Shown here piece after piece: positions 43,759-53,372 of a stretch of DNA of 57,760 nucleotides (position 1 is the stretch's first letter; every line of letters starts with the position of its first letter). The translations under genes were made by a program, and so were the position numbers. The notes under the pieces were generated by a model. That model saw nothing but the letters and a program-made list of their open reading frames with translations, made no database searches and was not told the DNA's origin. Origin of the DNA: Leptospirales bacterium (GTDB lineage: Bacteria > Spirochaetota > Leptospiria > Leptospirales > Leptonemataceae); the NCBI GenBank assembly GCA_019694685.1, contig JAIBBM010000027.1:1-57760 (forward strand), given 5' to 3'.

Positions 43759-44502
43759 GTGTCCCTGGTGCTCTTGATCGATGCAGATCCAAATCAAGTC
43801 TCGAAGTTTGAGCATGCAATGCAAGGCTCTGAAGTTCGGCTTCTTACAGCATCCAATCTAGCTCGGGGTCTCGAGCTTGCAAAAAGTGGTTCCCCGGATC
43901 TGATTATGGTGGGTGCCACTGAGAAAAGCACGGATTCCATTTCCGTGATCAGCAATCTGAGAAAAGAACATACAACAAGAGAGATCGGCATCTGCCTGAT
44001 CAGCGCACCGTTAGAAAAAGGTCTGATCCTTCGCCTCAAGCAGCTGGCAGTTCTGGACATTGTTCCGCCTTCCATGCAGGCTGCGGACCTTCGCGGTCGT
44101 GTGGAAAGGGCCGTCGCTGTGGCTGAAAAGTTGCGGCTGCAGCAGGAGCTCAAGAGAGCCAACCACATCAACGTTAGCCGCAAAGGCGGGCGCACTCAGG
44201 TGACCGTTCTCTCTAATCTGAAAGACTTTGCGCTGCCAGAAGCAAAAGTTGTATTCAACCATTTCTTTTTAAAGCTGATCAAGCCGGACATTGTGATCCT
44301 GGATATCCGGCAGGTGCCAGAGATTCCTCCGACTGAATTGCGCATCCTGGATCAATTTGTAACCGTTCTAGGCGGAGAAAAGGTTCTTGTTCTCGCAGGC
44401 AAGCACCTTGGTTCCATTGTGTCGCAAACCGAGATTGGCTCCCGCAATAAGGTGTTCTTCTCTTCTGAGGAAATGGACACATTTCTGGCCAGGAAAAAGT
44501 AA
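43759..44502 (+). CDS. Degenerate receiver domain fused to STAS-like domain
   Basis: The 247-residue protein starts VSLVLLIDADPNQVSKF. Residues about 5-125 follow the response-regulator receiver fold (IDAD acidic patch, then GLELAKSGSPDLIMVGATEKSTDS), but the phosphoryl-aspartate position in DLIMVGA is glycine, so it cannot be phosphorylated in the normal way. Residues about 155-240 (VTVLSNLKDFALPEAKVVFNHFFLKLIKPDIVILDIRQVPEIPPTELRILDQFV) resemble a STAS domain. I choose GTG 43759 with an AAGGG just upstream; a longer frame from 43642 exists. It probably acts by protein contacts rather than phosphotransfer. Confidence 0.65.
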   Translation: MSLVLLIDADPNQVSKFEHAMQGSEVRLLTASNLARGLELAKSGSPDLIMVGATEKSTDSISVISNLRKEHTTREIGICLISAPLEKGLILRLKQLAVLDIVPPSMQAADLRGRVERAVAVAEKLRLQQELKRANHINVSRKGGRTQVTVLSNLKDFALPEAKVVFNHFFLKLIKPDIVILDIRQVPEIPPTELRILDQFVTVLGGEKVLVLAGKHLGSIVSQTEIGSRNKVFFSSEEMDTFLARKK

Positions 44503-44547
44503 CCCGGCTTTCACTTGATCGCGCCGCTTGCAGGCGAAAACCTGGTT

Positions 44548-45723
44548 ATGGCAAAGTTTCCACTCAATTCATTTCCAGAACTGGCTCCTTCTCACCCGGC
44601 GGACATTTCTAAATCCATTCAGAAAGAATACGGCCGCACACTGGACGATTTCGTCGACGGCGATGTGTTCCTTCATCCGCGTGCATTTACCATTGATCGC
44701 ACATTTGCACAGGAATTCGCAACAGTATTTCACGAATCTTCTCCTCTCTTCCTGTCTGCCCCTTACGCGCAGGCGCACGGATTTGCAGATATGCTGGTTC
44801 ATCCTCTGCAAGTGTTCAATGTGATTCTCTCCCTGGGCGTTCAAAACAATTCAGAGAAGGCAATCGCAAACCTGGGGTATTACAACGTTCAATTTTTGAA
44901 ACCAGTTTATCCAGGAGATACACTCACAGGCCGCACCAGAGTGCTTTCCAAGAAAGTACGCGGAGAAGGAAAGCCAGGAATTGTTCATGTCAACACCCTG
45001 GGTCTAAACCAGCGCGGGGAAGTTGTCATCCAATATGAAAGAAAGATCATGATCCCACCAGGAGACGGTAAATCCGCTCCAAAGCGCGGAGATGCAAATC
45101 TTCCTTTCCCGGTAGTCAAAGACCCATCCTGCGAACTGCCGGACGCTAAGTCTCTTTCCACCGACATGAAGCATCACACTCTGTCCAATACATACTTCGA
45201 AGATTTCGAAGCAGGACAGATCCTGGTGCACAAGAACATGCGAACCATCACGGATGAGCATGTGCCATGGACCTATCGCATGGGCAATACACATCCACTT
45301 CACTACGATCGTCTCTATTCAGCAGGTCTCTCCGGTCCAATGAGCGGAGAACCGATTGTATATGGCGGACTCGTCTTCGGATGGTTATGCGGTCTGGCCA
45401 GTCGCGATCTTACAGAGAATATGCTCTGGGATCTGGGCTACACAGAAGGTTACCACACCGCTCCGGCTATTTCAGGGGACACTGTAGGTTCCATCTCGCG
45501 CATTGTTGCCAAGGAAGAAGGCCCCATGCCAAACACTGGCATTCTTCATGTTCAATTGATTGGAGTAAAGAACGTCAAAACAAAAGAAGCGTTTGATAAG
45601 CACGGTGCAGATCTCTTCATCAAAGAGAACGATAAGAAAGACATGGGCAAAGAGAAGATCCCAGAAAAGATCTTTGAAATTGAGCGTCGCATTCTGTTGA
45701 AAAAGAAAGGCTACGGCGCGTGA
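44548..45723 (+). CDS. MaoC-family double hot-dog hydratase
   Basis: The 391-residue protein has two hot-dog domains, as in mesaconyl-CoA hydratases and other MaoC-type enzymes: one around residues 30-165 ([41 protein letters not shown]) and one around residues 215-345 ([38 protein letters not shown], the usual D-H catalytic region). Residues [16 protein letters not shown] are the family's FxxPVxPGDT segment. It probably hydrates an enoyl-CoA. It overlaps glpD by 4 bp (GTGA), an unusual partner. Confidence 0.88.
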   Translation: MAKFPLNSFPELAPSHPADISKSIQKEYGRTLDDFVDGDVFLHPRAFTIDRTFAQEFATVFHESSPLFLSAPYAQAHGFADMLVHPLQVFNVILSLGVQNNSEKAIANLGYYNVQFLKPVYPGDTLTGRTRVLSKKVRGEGKPGIVHVNTLGLNQRGEVVIQYERKIMIPPGDGKSAPKRGDANLPFPVVKDPSCELPDAKSLSTDMKHHTLSNTYFEDFEAGQILVHKNMRTITDEHVPWTYRMGNTHPLHYDRLYSAGLSGPMSGEPIVYGGLVFGWLCGLASRDLTENMLWDLGYTEGYHTAPAISGDTVGSISRIVAKEEGPMPNTGILHVQLIGVKNVKTKEAFDKHGADLFIKENDKKDMGKEKIPEKIFEIERRILLKKKGYGA

Positions 45724-47414
45724 TTCATAAGCGCGAATTCCACGACCTGGAAAAGAAATTTGACCTTGTCGTCATTGGCGGCGGCATAACGGGCATTTCA
45801 GTTGCTCGCGAAGCTGCCGTTCGCGGAATTCGCGTGCTCTGCGTTGAAAAAAATGATTTCGCCTGCGCCACTTCCTCTGCCACTTCCAAACTGCTTCACG
45901 GCGGTCTGAGATATCTGGAGAGTTACGAATTTGGCCTAGTGCGCGAGTCTCTGTCTGAGCGTCACATCATGGGACTGGCCGCGGGCCACCTCAGTCGGCC
46001 CATGCAATTTCTTGTTCCCATGTTTGAATGGAGCAATCCGGGTCGATTCATCATGCAGATGGGTCTTTCCACTTATGATCTTCTGGCGTATGACCGCAAT
46101 CTGGGAACTCCAGAAGACAAACAGATTCCACCTGCAAAATGGATTTCCAGAGAAGAGTTTTTGAAGCTCGAACCAAAGATTGAGTCGAAAGGCTTGAAAG
46201 GCGGATTCGTATATTACGATTACCAGAGTACATATCCTGAAAGGCTGGCGCTTGCTTTTGTAAAAACGGCGGTGCAGGCGGGCGCGGTGATGCTCAATCA
46301 TTGTCAGGCCACTGGCTTTGGCTTCAAAGCAGGCACCAAACAGATCGAATCTGTTCAGATTCAGGACACTCTGAGCGGGAAAGAATACACTGCGAAAGGT
46401 TCTGTATTTGTAAACGCGTCCGGGCCCTGGATGGATCAGGTTCTTGGTCTTGCGGAACGTTCTCCTCTCCACAAAGTTCAAAAATCAAAAGGTATACATT
46501 TACTTACGGATCGCATCATCGGGGAGCAGACTCTGTTTTTGCGAAACAAGAAAGGCCAGCATTGTCTTCTGCTTCCATGGGAGGGCATGACTCTCATAGG
46601 TCCCACGGATTCGCCTTACGAAGGAAGTCCCGACGATCTCAGTCCAGTGGAAGAGGACATCACAATGCTGATGGATCTGGTCAATGAGCTCTTGCCGGGC
46701 AGGCCTCTTACGCGCGAAAAGATACGGCACGTGCCGATCGGAATTCGTCCACTTGTTTTTTCAGGTAAGTCTACCTACAGAGCTTCCAGAAAGCATGAGA
46801 TCTATGATCACGCTGCAGACCAGGATAAGATTGAGGGCCTCGTTTCCGTCCTGGGAGGCAAATGGACTACTTCCAGGAAACTCGGAGAAGATGTGCTGCA
46901 TGCATGCCTGCCAAAGTTACGCTCGTTTTCTCCTGGAATTCAAATCAAAGATGTTCGCACAGACCGCGAGCCACTGCACGGATATCCTACGTTTGGTGCT
47001 TCTTCCACCGAAATATGGGAACAGATTGCCCTCATGAATCACAGAGTGCCGGATAACGTTCTCAATCATCTCTATACGCTTTACGGAACCGACTACCAGG
47101 AAGTGCTGGAGATTGCGCGAAAAGAACCTTCTCTGCTGAAACGAATTTCTGACGAGCCCGGAAGATATGACATCATGGCTCAGATCGTCTACGCTGTAGA
47201 AAATGAATCCGCCCATACTCTGTCTGACATTCTTTCCAGGAGACTGGCGCTTGGAAGCTTTGGCTACCCCGGAGATACTGCGGCAAAGCGAGCGGCAGAC
47301 CTTGCAGGCAAACTTCTGAAGTGGAGTTCTTCCAGGAAGACAGAAGAACTCAAGGCATACAGATTGTCTTATCCTCTCGAAAGACTTTCTACTGATTCGA
47401 AGAAAAAGAAATAA
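45720..47414 (+). CDS. glpD: FAD-dependent glycerol-3-phosphate dehydrogenase
   Basis: This 564-residue enzyme oxidises glycerol-3-phosphate to dihydroxyacetone phosphate and passes electrons to the quinone pool at the inner membrane. The FAD site is [54 protein letters not shown], and the later segment [21 protein letters not shown] is family-typical, as is [21 protein letters not shown]. The C-terminal helical domain is present and the length is normal. It starts with GTG and overlaps the MaoC gene by 4 bp. Confidence 0.96.
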   Translation: MIHKREFHDLEKKFDLVVIGGGITGISVAREAAVRGIRVLCVEKNDFACATSSATSKLLHGGLRYLESYEFGLVRESLSERHIMGLAAGHLSRPMQFLVPMFEWSNPGRFIMQMGLSTYDLLAYDRNLGTPEDKQIPPAKWISREEFLKLEPKIESKGLKGGFVYYDYQSTYPERLALAFVKTAVQAGAVMLNHCQATGFGFKAGTKQIESVQIQDTLSGKEYTAKGSVFVNASGPWMDQVLGLAERSPLHKVQKSKGIHLLTDRIIGEQTLFLRNKKGQHCLLLPWEGMTLIGPTDSPYEGSPDDLSPVEEDITMLMDLVNELLPGRPLTREKIRHVPIGIRPLVFSGKSTYRASRKHEIYDHAADQDKIEGLVSVLGGKWTTSRKLGEDVLHACLPKLRSFSPGIQIKDVRTDREPLHGYPTFGASSTEIWEQIALMNHRVPDNVLNHLYTLYGTDYQEVLEIARKEPSLLKRISDEPGRYDIMAQIVYAVENESAHTLSDILSRRLALGSFGYPGDTAAKRAADLAGKLLKWSSSRKTEELKAYRLSYPLERLSTDSKKKK

Positions 47415-47426
47415 TCCCCGATCGAG

Positions 47427-48194
47427 TCAAGATTCGGAAAACATCACGGATCGCATGGAAATGGATGCAAGATCCATCCCTGTAACTGGATAGGTTAGGC
47501 GATCCTGTTCCTCCGCGGCTCCCAGAGCATACAGAAGAGGCCAGTAGTGTTCCGGTGTGGGTGCAGATAGAGCGGCGTCGTTCCCAAGCGATTCAATGGC
47601 GCATAACTTCGAAAATTCTCGTTGGTCCAGCAGGGAAGTGACTGTATTGTCAAAACGCGTGGCCCATTCATAGGTTCCTCTGCGTCCGCTAAAATCAGCT
47701 GCACCCAGATTGTGAACAATGTTGCCACTTGCGAGAATCAGCACTCCTTCGTTGCGCAATTCGCGCAATTCCCGACCGATCGCCATATGCTGTTCTCCGC
47801 TTTTGGCCGCGTCCAGGCTCAGCTGCACCACAGGGATGTCAGCGTTCGGAAACATTTTCTTAAGAACACACCAGGTACCGTGATCCAGTCCCCATTGTTC
47901 ATCCGCGCGCGCTCCAGTCAAAGATGCTGTGCGAAGAGCAAGCTCAGGTGAGCCGGGTGCAGGATAAGTCACCTGATATAGTTCATCAGGAAATCCATAA
48001 AAATCATATATGATGCGGGGCTTCTGCATGGAGGTCACGAGCGTTCCGCGTGTGACCCAGTGCGCGGAAACCGCTAGAATGGCGCGAGGTTTCAGGCTCT
48101 GCCCGAGCGTAGCCCAGGCTTGCGTGATCTCATTGTCCTCAAGGACGAGCATTGGATTTCCATGCCCTACAAACAAAACAGGCATCTTACTCAT
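47427..48194 (-). CDS. ygiD: 4,5-DOPA dioxygenase extradiol-like protein
   Basis: A 255-residue member of the LigB superfamily. Motifs are MPVLFVGHGNPML, RAILAVSAHW, YDFYGFPDELYQVTYPAPGSP, GLDHGTWCVLKKMFP and ILASGNIVHNLG, containing the metal-binding histidines. YgiD in E. coli has 4,5-DOPA extradiol dioxygenase activity, with zinc or iron. The physiological substrate is unknown. Its start lies 8 bp inside the GltS-like gene. Confidence 0.93.
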   Translation of the reverse strand: MSKMPVLFVGHGNPMLVLEDNEITQAWATLGQSLKPRAILAVSAHWVTRGTLVTSMQKPRIIYDFYGFPDELYQVTYPAPGSPELALRTASLTGARADEQWGLDHGTWCVLKKMFPNADIPVVQLSLDAAKSGEQHMAIGRELRELRNEGVLILASGNIVHNLGAADFSGRRGTYEWATRFDNTVTSLLDQREFSKLCAIESLGNDAALSAPTPEHYWPLLYALGAAEEQDRLTYPVTGMDLASISMRSVMFSES

Positions 48195-49548
48195 GGGCTT
48201 CCTTCTGTTGCAATCGTCTGCACACTACAAAGAAAACAAACATCCACGCAAGGAGCAAGAAAGGAATGATTGTTTCGCCTCCGCGCGCAGTCCACTCTGG
48301 AAGAGTGAGAGAAAGAATTCCACCTCCGACGAATGGGGCGTTGAACGGAACTGCCATGCCGTATACAAGTCTCGCTTCGTCTTTCGTGTGCGAACGCAAC
48401 AATCCAAGAAGCATCAAACCAAGAGCTGTGGTCCCGGTGGCCATTCCGTAGTTGATCAGTCCAAGCTCTCTCCACGTATTTGTGGGCAGCATTCGCGGCG
48501 CGAAGAAATACATCAGAACAAAGCAGAAGAAAGCACCGAATGCCATCATCGCTGAGAATGGAACAAGAAGTGCAATGAAGGCTGCGGGTTCAAGTGCTGC
48601 GAGAGCGGCCAGGATGATCCAGTCCAGGACCTGGCCGTTTATGTTCTGGATCGTTTCGCAGTTTTCAGCAGTCAGGATTCCAGCGCGGATGGCGATCCAC
48701 CTGACGGGGAATGCGCACAGTAGCGCAAGAGAAAAGAGGGGAATGTCTCCAAGGAAGAGTGCGCGCGGAGTGTAAATGGCGACGATTCCCAGCCCTTCTT
48801 TTGCGGCCATCGCAATGAACACAGCGGAAAGCGGAAGAAGGAACAATAGGAAGATGCGCAGTAGGCCTTTCGGTCCTGGGAAGCGTGGACGGCGCACTTC
48901 CGCGTCCGCGATTCCATTTGCTTCTACGGACGACAGAGGTCGCGCTGATTCGTGCGAAGAGCTTGCTTCTGTTCCAATTACGTGCTGAGCTTTTCTGTTT
49001 AGATGATTTACAATCCAGATTCCGCTGAGTGCTCCCCAGACCTGTCCAAGAGTAGCAGAGAAAAGTCCCAGGTCCCCAATCGCAGACTGGCCGAGTCGCC
49101 GCATAACGGCAGACATGGCCGCCGCAGATCCTGGTCCGCCGGCCCAACCAATTTCGACTACGTGAGCAATCAAAGGGGAAACGTCCGCGCGAAAGAAGAG
49201 CAGGTAGATGCAATATGCGCCAAGGAGCTGACCAAAAGACAAAAACCACACGAACAGATTCTGCTGAACAACCTGACCCACCAGTCCTCTGGATGATTTG
49301 CCGGATTCAAATCCAAGAACGATGGCAGCGAATAAGTATCCAAGAAGAAGCGGAGGCCAGGAGCGAATGAAAAGTCTCTCTGGTTTTCCTACAATCGAAA
49401 GTACTTCTGGTCCTGCGCAGAAAAGGAGGAGCCCACCCAGGAGTGCGGGCGGGATGAACCATCTTCTGAGAAAACGGATTTGCGAATAGATGAGCCACCC
49501 GCCGGCAAGTGCCAGAATGGCTGCTAGAAACGCCGTGGCCTGCGTCAT
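48187..49548 (-). CDS. Sodium/glutamate symporter-like (GltS family) protein
   Basis: A 453-residue protein with about eleven membrane segments. The region IAHVVEIGWAGGPGSAAAMSAVMRRLG resembles the GltS substrate loop (HGGxGTAAA); here it reads GWAGGPGSAA. The second half repeats the fold (NYGMATGTTALGLMLLGLLRSHTKDEARLVYGMAVPFNAPFVGGGIL). A loop around residues 190-225 is hydrophilic. The family transports glutamate with sodium, but the altered loop makes the substrate uncertain. It overlaps the genes on both sides by 4-8 bp. Confidence 0.85.
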   Translation of the reverse strand: MTQATAFLAAILALAGGWLIYSQIRFLRRWFIPPALLGGLLLFCAGPEVLSIVGKPERLFIRSWPPLLLGYLFAAIVLGFESGKSSRGLVGQVVQQNLFVWFLSFGQLLGAYCIYLLFFRADVSPLIAHVVEIGWAGGPGSAAAMSAVMRRLGQSAIGDLGLFSATLGQVWGALSGIWIVNHLNRKAQHVIGTEASSSHESARPLSSVEANGIADAEVRRPRFPGPKGLLRIFLLFLLPLSAVFIAMAAKEGLGIVAIYTPRALFLGDIPLFSLALLCAFPVRWIAIRAGILTAENCETIQNINGQVLDWIILAALAALEPAAFIALLVPFSAMMAFGAFFCFVLMYFFAPRMLPTNTWRELGLINYGMATGTTALGLMLLGLLRSHTKDEARLVYGMAVPFNAPFVGGGILSLTLPEWTARGGETIIPFLLLAWMFVFFVVCRRLQQKEAHE

Positions 49549-51668
49549 CCTGCGCGGCTCATCAGGAACTTTTCCAGGTACTCGGTGATATCTCTGATAT
49601 TGCGATTGATCATTCGTTTGAACTCAGGCGGTATGTTTTGCGATTTGATCACGCGATAGTAGTTCAGAGCATTCTTCAGCATCTTTCTTCGCGTAAATTC
49701 CTGAGCTTTGACCAGCATTGGTTTGTACTTATAGTATGCATATTCCATTGTATGATAGTCGCGGCTCAGCTTGAAGCTGTCCGGGATTTTGGTGAAATCA
49801 TATGTGAGAGTGAGGAATGGCGCATCGTCTTCTTCCGGTGGTTTGAGTTCGAGAACACCTCGAATCTCCTGCACCTGTGGCTTTTCCTCTTTTGCTTCTT
49901 CCGGTTCGTCGAGCCCCGGAATTTCAGGAGTTTCTTCTTCTGTCGCTGCTGTTTCGCCTGCGCTTGCTGTGGCTGCTTCTGCTTCCGCAGGCAACTGAGG
50001 CTGATCGTCCACCTTCATGCCAGAAGGCATTCCCAGACTCAAGAGTGGCTGGCTGGATAAATCGCGCGCTGCTTCGAGGTGGCTGCCTGCAAATTCGCCC
50101 ACGGCTGGCATTCGCACCGGCTGGAGATCCGGCTCCGGCGTCTCAAAGACGATGTGCTTTGGTTCCTCTTCCTCTTCTTCTTCGGGCTCTGGCTCTGGCT
50201 CCTCTTCTGGTTCAGGCTCCGGTTCCGGCTCAGGCTCAGGTTCTTCTTCTGGCTCTTCGTCTTTTTCCTCTTCCTTCTTCGGAAATTCGCCAATGTGAAT
50301 GGTCGCGTGCTCAATCTCGATGGTTGCTTCTTTCTTCTTCTTCTCTTCTTCTACCGGCATTTCCACCGGCGGGAGAACAGGAAGTTCCTCATTGGCCAGC
50401 CAGTCCGCGTATTCCTGTTTCCGCTTCTTATGTTCTTCCAGTTTTCTGAGGAATTCTTCGCGTTCCTTAAAAAGATCCTGCTTTCTTCTGTCCTCGCCGG
50501 AACGTCTGTCTTTTCTTTTTGGATCGTTCGACATTCGCCGATCGATATTCTTTCTGCGCTCTACTCCACTGCGTCGATCGTGTGCGGGCAGGTGTTTGAA
50601 CTTTTCCCACGCGCGATCAAAATCAGAATCGGTCCAGCCGTCTGTTACGAGTTCCCCGCGTTCGTTCAGTGAAATTCCAGGAGGAAGATTTCTCTGTGCT
50701 ACTCCTGTTTCCTGTCCTGGTTTTCCGTATCCTTCTCTGACCCATTCTCCTGAAGGAGGTACAATGCGCGGAATGACAGGAAGGATTGCCTGAGCAGGCA
50801 TGTCCGCAGTAGCGGGGACCGCATAGGCCGCTCCCATCGTAGGGATCGCTGCACCTGGTGCTTGCCCCGGCATCGCAGTTTGAGCGGGCGCCCCTGGAGT
50901 GGCTGCATAGGCGGAAGGTGCCGACGCGGGTGAGGAAGCTGGCGCGGACGCTGATGGGGAAGCGGGGGCAGAACCCGGAGAAGACGTCGCATAACCACCC
51001 GAAGGTGAAGTATGTTGAACTGAGATCGCGGAAACGGCAGCAACCGACTCTGCGATTTTCTGTACGATCGAATCAGATAGATTCTTGATGCCCTCTGTTA
51101 GATTTTCCAGTGCCAGGTTCTGGAGAGTCAGAGGGATTACGATTTCTGGAAATTTGAGTTGGTCGTCTTCGCTTTCAAATCCGGAAAGCCATCTGCGAAT
51201 ATCGTCTATGTTGGTCTGGATGCGCGACTGAATGTCCGCATCCTGAACTCGATTAGCCACTCGTTCGAATACTTCGAGCGCCTCTGTTGCCTTTTGCTTT
51301 GATACGAGTATTTCAGCATTTTGCAGAGCTCGTCTGTGATGCGCAAATCTAGAGGAGCGTGCGATGAGTTGATCTGTGTTGTATGTTACGCGAAGAGGGA
51401 CTTTGGACGAGCGAGATGGCTCCTGTTTTCTGGAGACACCCTTTGCCTGGATTTTGTCCGGAGCTTTTGCGAGTAGATCGCGGATCTGGTCGGTGGTGTC
51501 CTTGCCGCCGAGTGGCACAGCAGTGCCTCGGTCATCTTTGACTCCAGGCAAACCGGGACTGGAGGATGGCCCTTCCGAGCTTCCCTGTTCCCCCGGCGAG
51601 GGACGAACGGCCCACAGACCCACACCCGCGGCTACGCCGCCGGCCAATAGTAAAAGTAACCACTCCAT
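49545..51668 (-). CDS. Anchored protein with duplicated helical module and Glu/Pro-rich centre
   Basis: A 707-residue protein with an N-terminal membrane anchor (MEWLLLLLAGGVAAGVGLWAV). A helical module at about residues 105-165 (HRRALQNAEILVSKQKATEALEVFERVANRVQDADIQSRIQTNIDDIRRWLSGF) is echoed at the C-terminus (MLVKAQEFTRRKMLKNALNYYRVIKSQNIPPEFKRMINRNIRDITEYLEKF). Between them are an Ala/Pro/Ser-rich linker (221-300), an RRSGVERR/RRSGEDRR cluster (365-395), and a Glu/Pro repeat (465-505). I do not recognise the family. Start 51668 puts the anchor at the very N-terminus. It overlaps the GltS-like gene by 4 bp. Confidence 0.75.
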   Translation of the reverse strand: MEWLLLLLAGGVAAGVGLWAVRPSPGEQGSSEGPSSSPGLPGVKDDRGTAVPLGGKDTTDQIRDLLAKAPDKIQAKGVSRKQEPSRSSKVPLRVTYNTDQLIARSSRFAHHRRALQNAEILVSKQKATEALEVFERVANRVQDADIQSRIQTNIDDIRRWLSGFESEDDQLKFPEIVIPLTLQNLALENLTEGIKNLSDSIVQKIAESVAAVSAISVQHTSPSGGYATSSPGSAPASPSASAPASSPASAPSAYAATPGAPAQTAMPGQAPGAAIPTMGAAYAVPATADMPAQAILPVIPRIVPPSGEWVREGYGKPGQETGVAQRNLPPGISLNERGELVTDGWTDSDFDRAWEKFKHLPAHDRRSGVERRKNIDRRMSNDPKRKDRRSGEDRRKQDLFKEREEFLRKLEEHKKRKQEYADWLANEELPVLPPVEMPVEEEKKKKEATIEIEHATIHIGEFPKKEEEKDEEPEEEPEPEPEPEPEPEEEPEPEPEEEEEEEPKHIVFETPEPDLQPVRMPAVGEFAGSHLEAARDLSSQPLLSLGMPSGMKVDDQPQLPAEAEAATASAGETAATEEETPEIPGLDEPEEAKEEKPQVQEIRGVLELKPPEEDDAPFLTLTYDFTKIPDSFKLSRDYHTMEYAYYKYKPMLVKAQEFTRRKMLKNALNYYRVIKSQNIPPEFKRMINRNIRDITEYLEKFLMSRAG

Positions 51669-51735
51669 AAAAAGCGTCTTGTCCTGATTATCGACCCCGG
51701 AAGCTTCAGTATCCAACGCCTCTGGCGATCAACTC

Positions 51736-53049
51736 ATGGCTTTGCCCATTCAGAAAATCAACTCCAGGCTGGAGGGCGAATTCGTTTTTCGCGGAAGACC
51801 CTACAGCGTTCCGTTTACTTTGCCGGGGGATCTGGTGCAGTTCAAGCTATCGCGGAAAACCGGGCGGCTTGGAATGGAAGTCCTTCACATTGAGAAGGCC
51901 CACAACACAGATTTTGAGCTGGCGGATCCCTTTTGTGCAGTGTACGGAAGGTGCGGCGGTTGCAGGGGCCAGCACATCCCTTATCCAAAGCAGATCGAAC
52001 TAAAAACCACGGACCTGGTGCGAGCCATGGAAGGGCTCGGTAAGAAGCCTGAGATCCTGGTTGCTCCCAGGCTTCAGGGGCATCGCAATCGAATGGATTT
52101 CGTAGTGGATGCAGGAGTCACAGGATTCCGCGAGGCGCGAGAGTTTGCGCGTTTTGTGGATGTCGATTTATGTCCCGCAGAGAGAGATCAGTCCAATCGT
52201 GTTCTAGAAGTATTCCGGTCTGCGATCGAGCGCCACAAGGACATCGCGTTCATTCGCGAAAGCGGAGAAGGGATAGTGAAATACGCCACCATTCGCTCCG
52301 GTTCTACTTCGCTTCTTTCTATAACAATAGAAGCGAGTCGCTCAGAAAATCAACGTTATCTGGCATTCCTGCAGGATCTCATCCAGACCTTGCCTCCGCA
52401 ATGCTCTCTTGTGGAAACTCACACTGTTTATCCGTCGGACGTATCGAATCCTTCCGGTGGCAAGGTTCATGTGGGAGATGGAACGTATACGGATCGCCTG
52501 GGCGGTCTTGATTTTCGTGTGGCGGCTGATTCTTTCTTTCAACCCAATCCGGAAGCGTTTGATCTTCTCCTGGATCATGTGATGGCCTGGTTTGGTCCGG
52601 GAGATGTAGCAACTGAAAGGCTTGTGGATTTGTACTGCGGCACCGCAGTTCTCAGCGCGATTTTTACGAATCGCTTTCCAGGAGACTTTGCGTCTGTATA
52701 CGGCGCCGACTTTACTGAGTCTGCCATCGCACATGCGCCAGGAAATTTGAAACACTTTTCTGATCCCGTCAGATTCGAGGCACTCGATTTAGCTCAAAAG
52801 ATGGTTCCGCTTCTTCCTGGTGATTTTGTAATTCTTGATCCTCCTCGCGCCGGTCTAGCTCCTCAGGTCCTGCGCTCTGTTCTAGATGGACTTCCTGAGA
52901 GAGTGTTGTATATTTCCTGCAATCCACAAACGCAGCTTCGCGATCTTCGCGCATTGACTTCTACTTACCGAATTGATTCTGCGGTGATTTCAGACTGCTA
53001 CCCCCACACCCAGCATCTGGAGCAGGCAGTGTTTTTGAGGAAACTATGA
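51736..53049 (+). CDS. RlmD/TrmA-type RNA (uracil-5-)methyltransferase
   Basis: A 437-residue class I methyltransferase of the RumA/TrmA family, which methylates C5 of uracil in rRNA or tRNA. An N-terminal TRAM-like barrel is followed by the iron-sulfur cysteine cluster DPFCAVYGRCGGCRGQHIPY. The catalytic domain has the SAM motif VDLYCGTAVLSAIF, the DPPRAGLAPQVL segment and the nucleophilic cysteine in VLYISCNPQTQLRDL. The exact target (U747, U1939 or tRNA U54) cannot be told. It overlaps the next gene by 4 bp. Confidence 0.93.
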   Translation: MALPIQKINSRLEGEFVFRGRPYSVPFTLPGDLVQFKLSRKTGRLGMEVLHIEKAHNTDFELADPFCAVYGRCGGCRGQHIPYPKQIELKTTDLVRAMEGLGKKPEILVAPRLQGHRNRMDFVVDAGVTGFREAREFARFVDVDLCPAERDQSNRVLEVFRSAIERHKDIAFIRESGEGIVKYATIRSGSTSLLSITIEASRSENQRYLAFLQDLIQTLPPQCSLVETHTVYPSDVSNPSGGKVHVGDGTYTDRLGGLDFRVAADSFFQPNPEAFDLLLDHVMAWFGPGDVATERLVDLYCGTAVLSAIFTNRFPGDFASVYGADFTESAIAHAPGNLKHFSDPVRFEALDLAQKMVPLLPGDFVILDPPRAGLAPQVLRSVLDGLPERVLYISCNPQTQLRDLRALTSTYRIDSAVISDCYPHTQHLEQAVFLRKL

Positions 53050-53372
53050 GCGACTCCGTATTCTCAGGATTGTGGCGAAGAGCAAATTCCGGTGCGGAAA
53101 ACTGGGTCAACGTTCTTGAGATCAAGCAAGACAATGATCATATCACCGGCAAGCTACGGTTATACGAAAAGCAACCCGGAGGAGAAGAGGAAATACTCTT
53201 TGAATCGGATGTAGAGGGAAGGGTCGGAGCGGAGAATGCAAAGATCTATCTTCGCACTCGTCCACTTCACGATGCCATATCTCTCTATATAGTTGAGAGA
53301 GATGACGATCGGCTTCGCCTTTTGCCCATGGGGCATGACAACGATCTGGCAGGAGCCTGGGTGGCTCAATGA
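53046..53372 (+). CDS. Small hypothetical protein
   Basis: A 108-residue acidic, beta-rich protein (FSGLWRRANSGAENWVNVLEIKQDNDHITGKLRLYEKQPGGEEEILFESDVEGRV) ending in GHDNDLAGAWVAQ. The pattern of alternating strands resembles a lipocalin-like small barrel, though without a signal peptide. It starts 4 bp before the methyltransferase stop, so it is translationally coupled, and ends inside the prohibitin gene's 3' end by 7 bp (convergent). Confidence 0.65.
   Translation: MSDSVFSGLWRRANSGAENWVNVLEIKQDNDHITGKLRLYEKQPGGEEEILFESDVEGRVGAENAKIYLRTRPLHDAISLYIVERDDDRLRLLPMGHDNDLAGAWVAQ

Noticed and set aside
49877..50793. Several overlapping plus-strand frames rich in Ser/Gly/Leu/Phe
   Set aside because: They mirror the Glu/Pro- and Ala/Pro-rich parts of the minus-strand gene 49545-51668 and lack plausible starts or domains.
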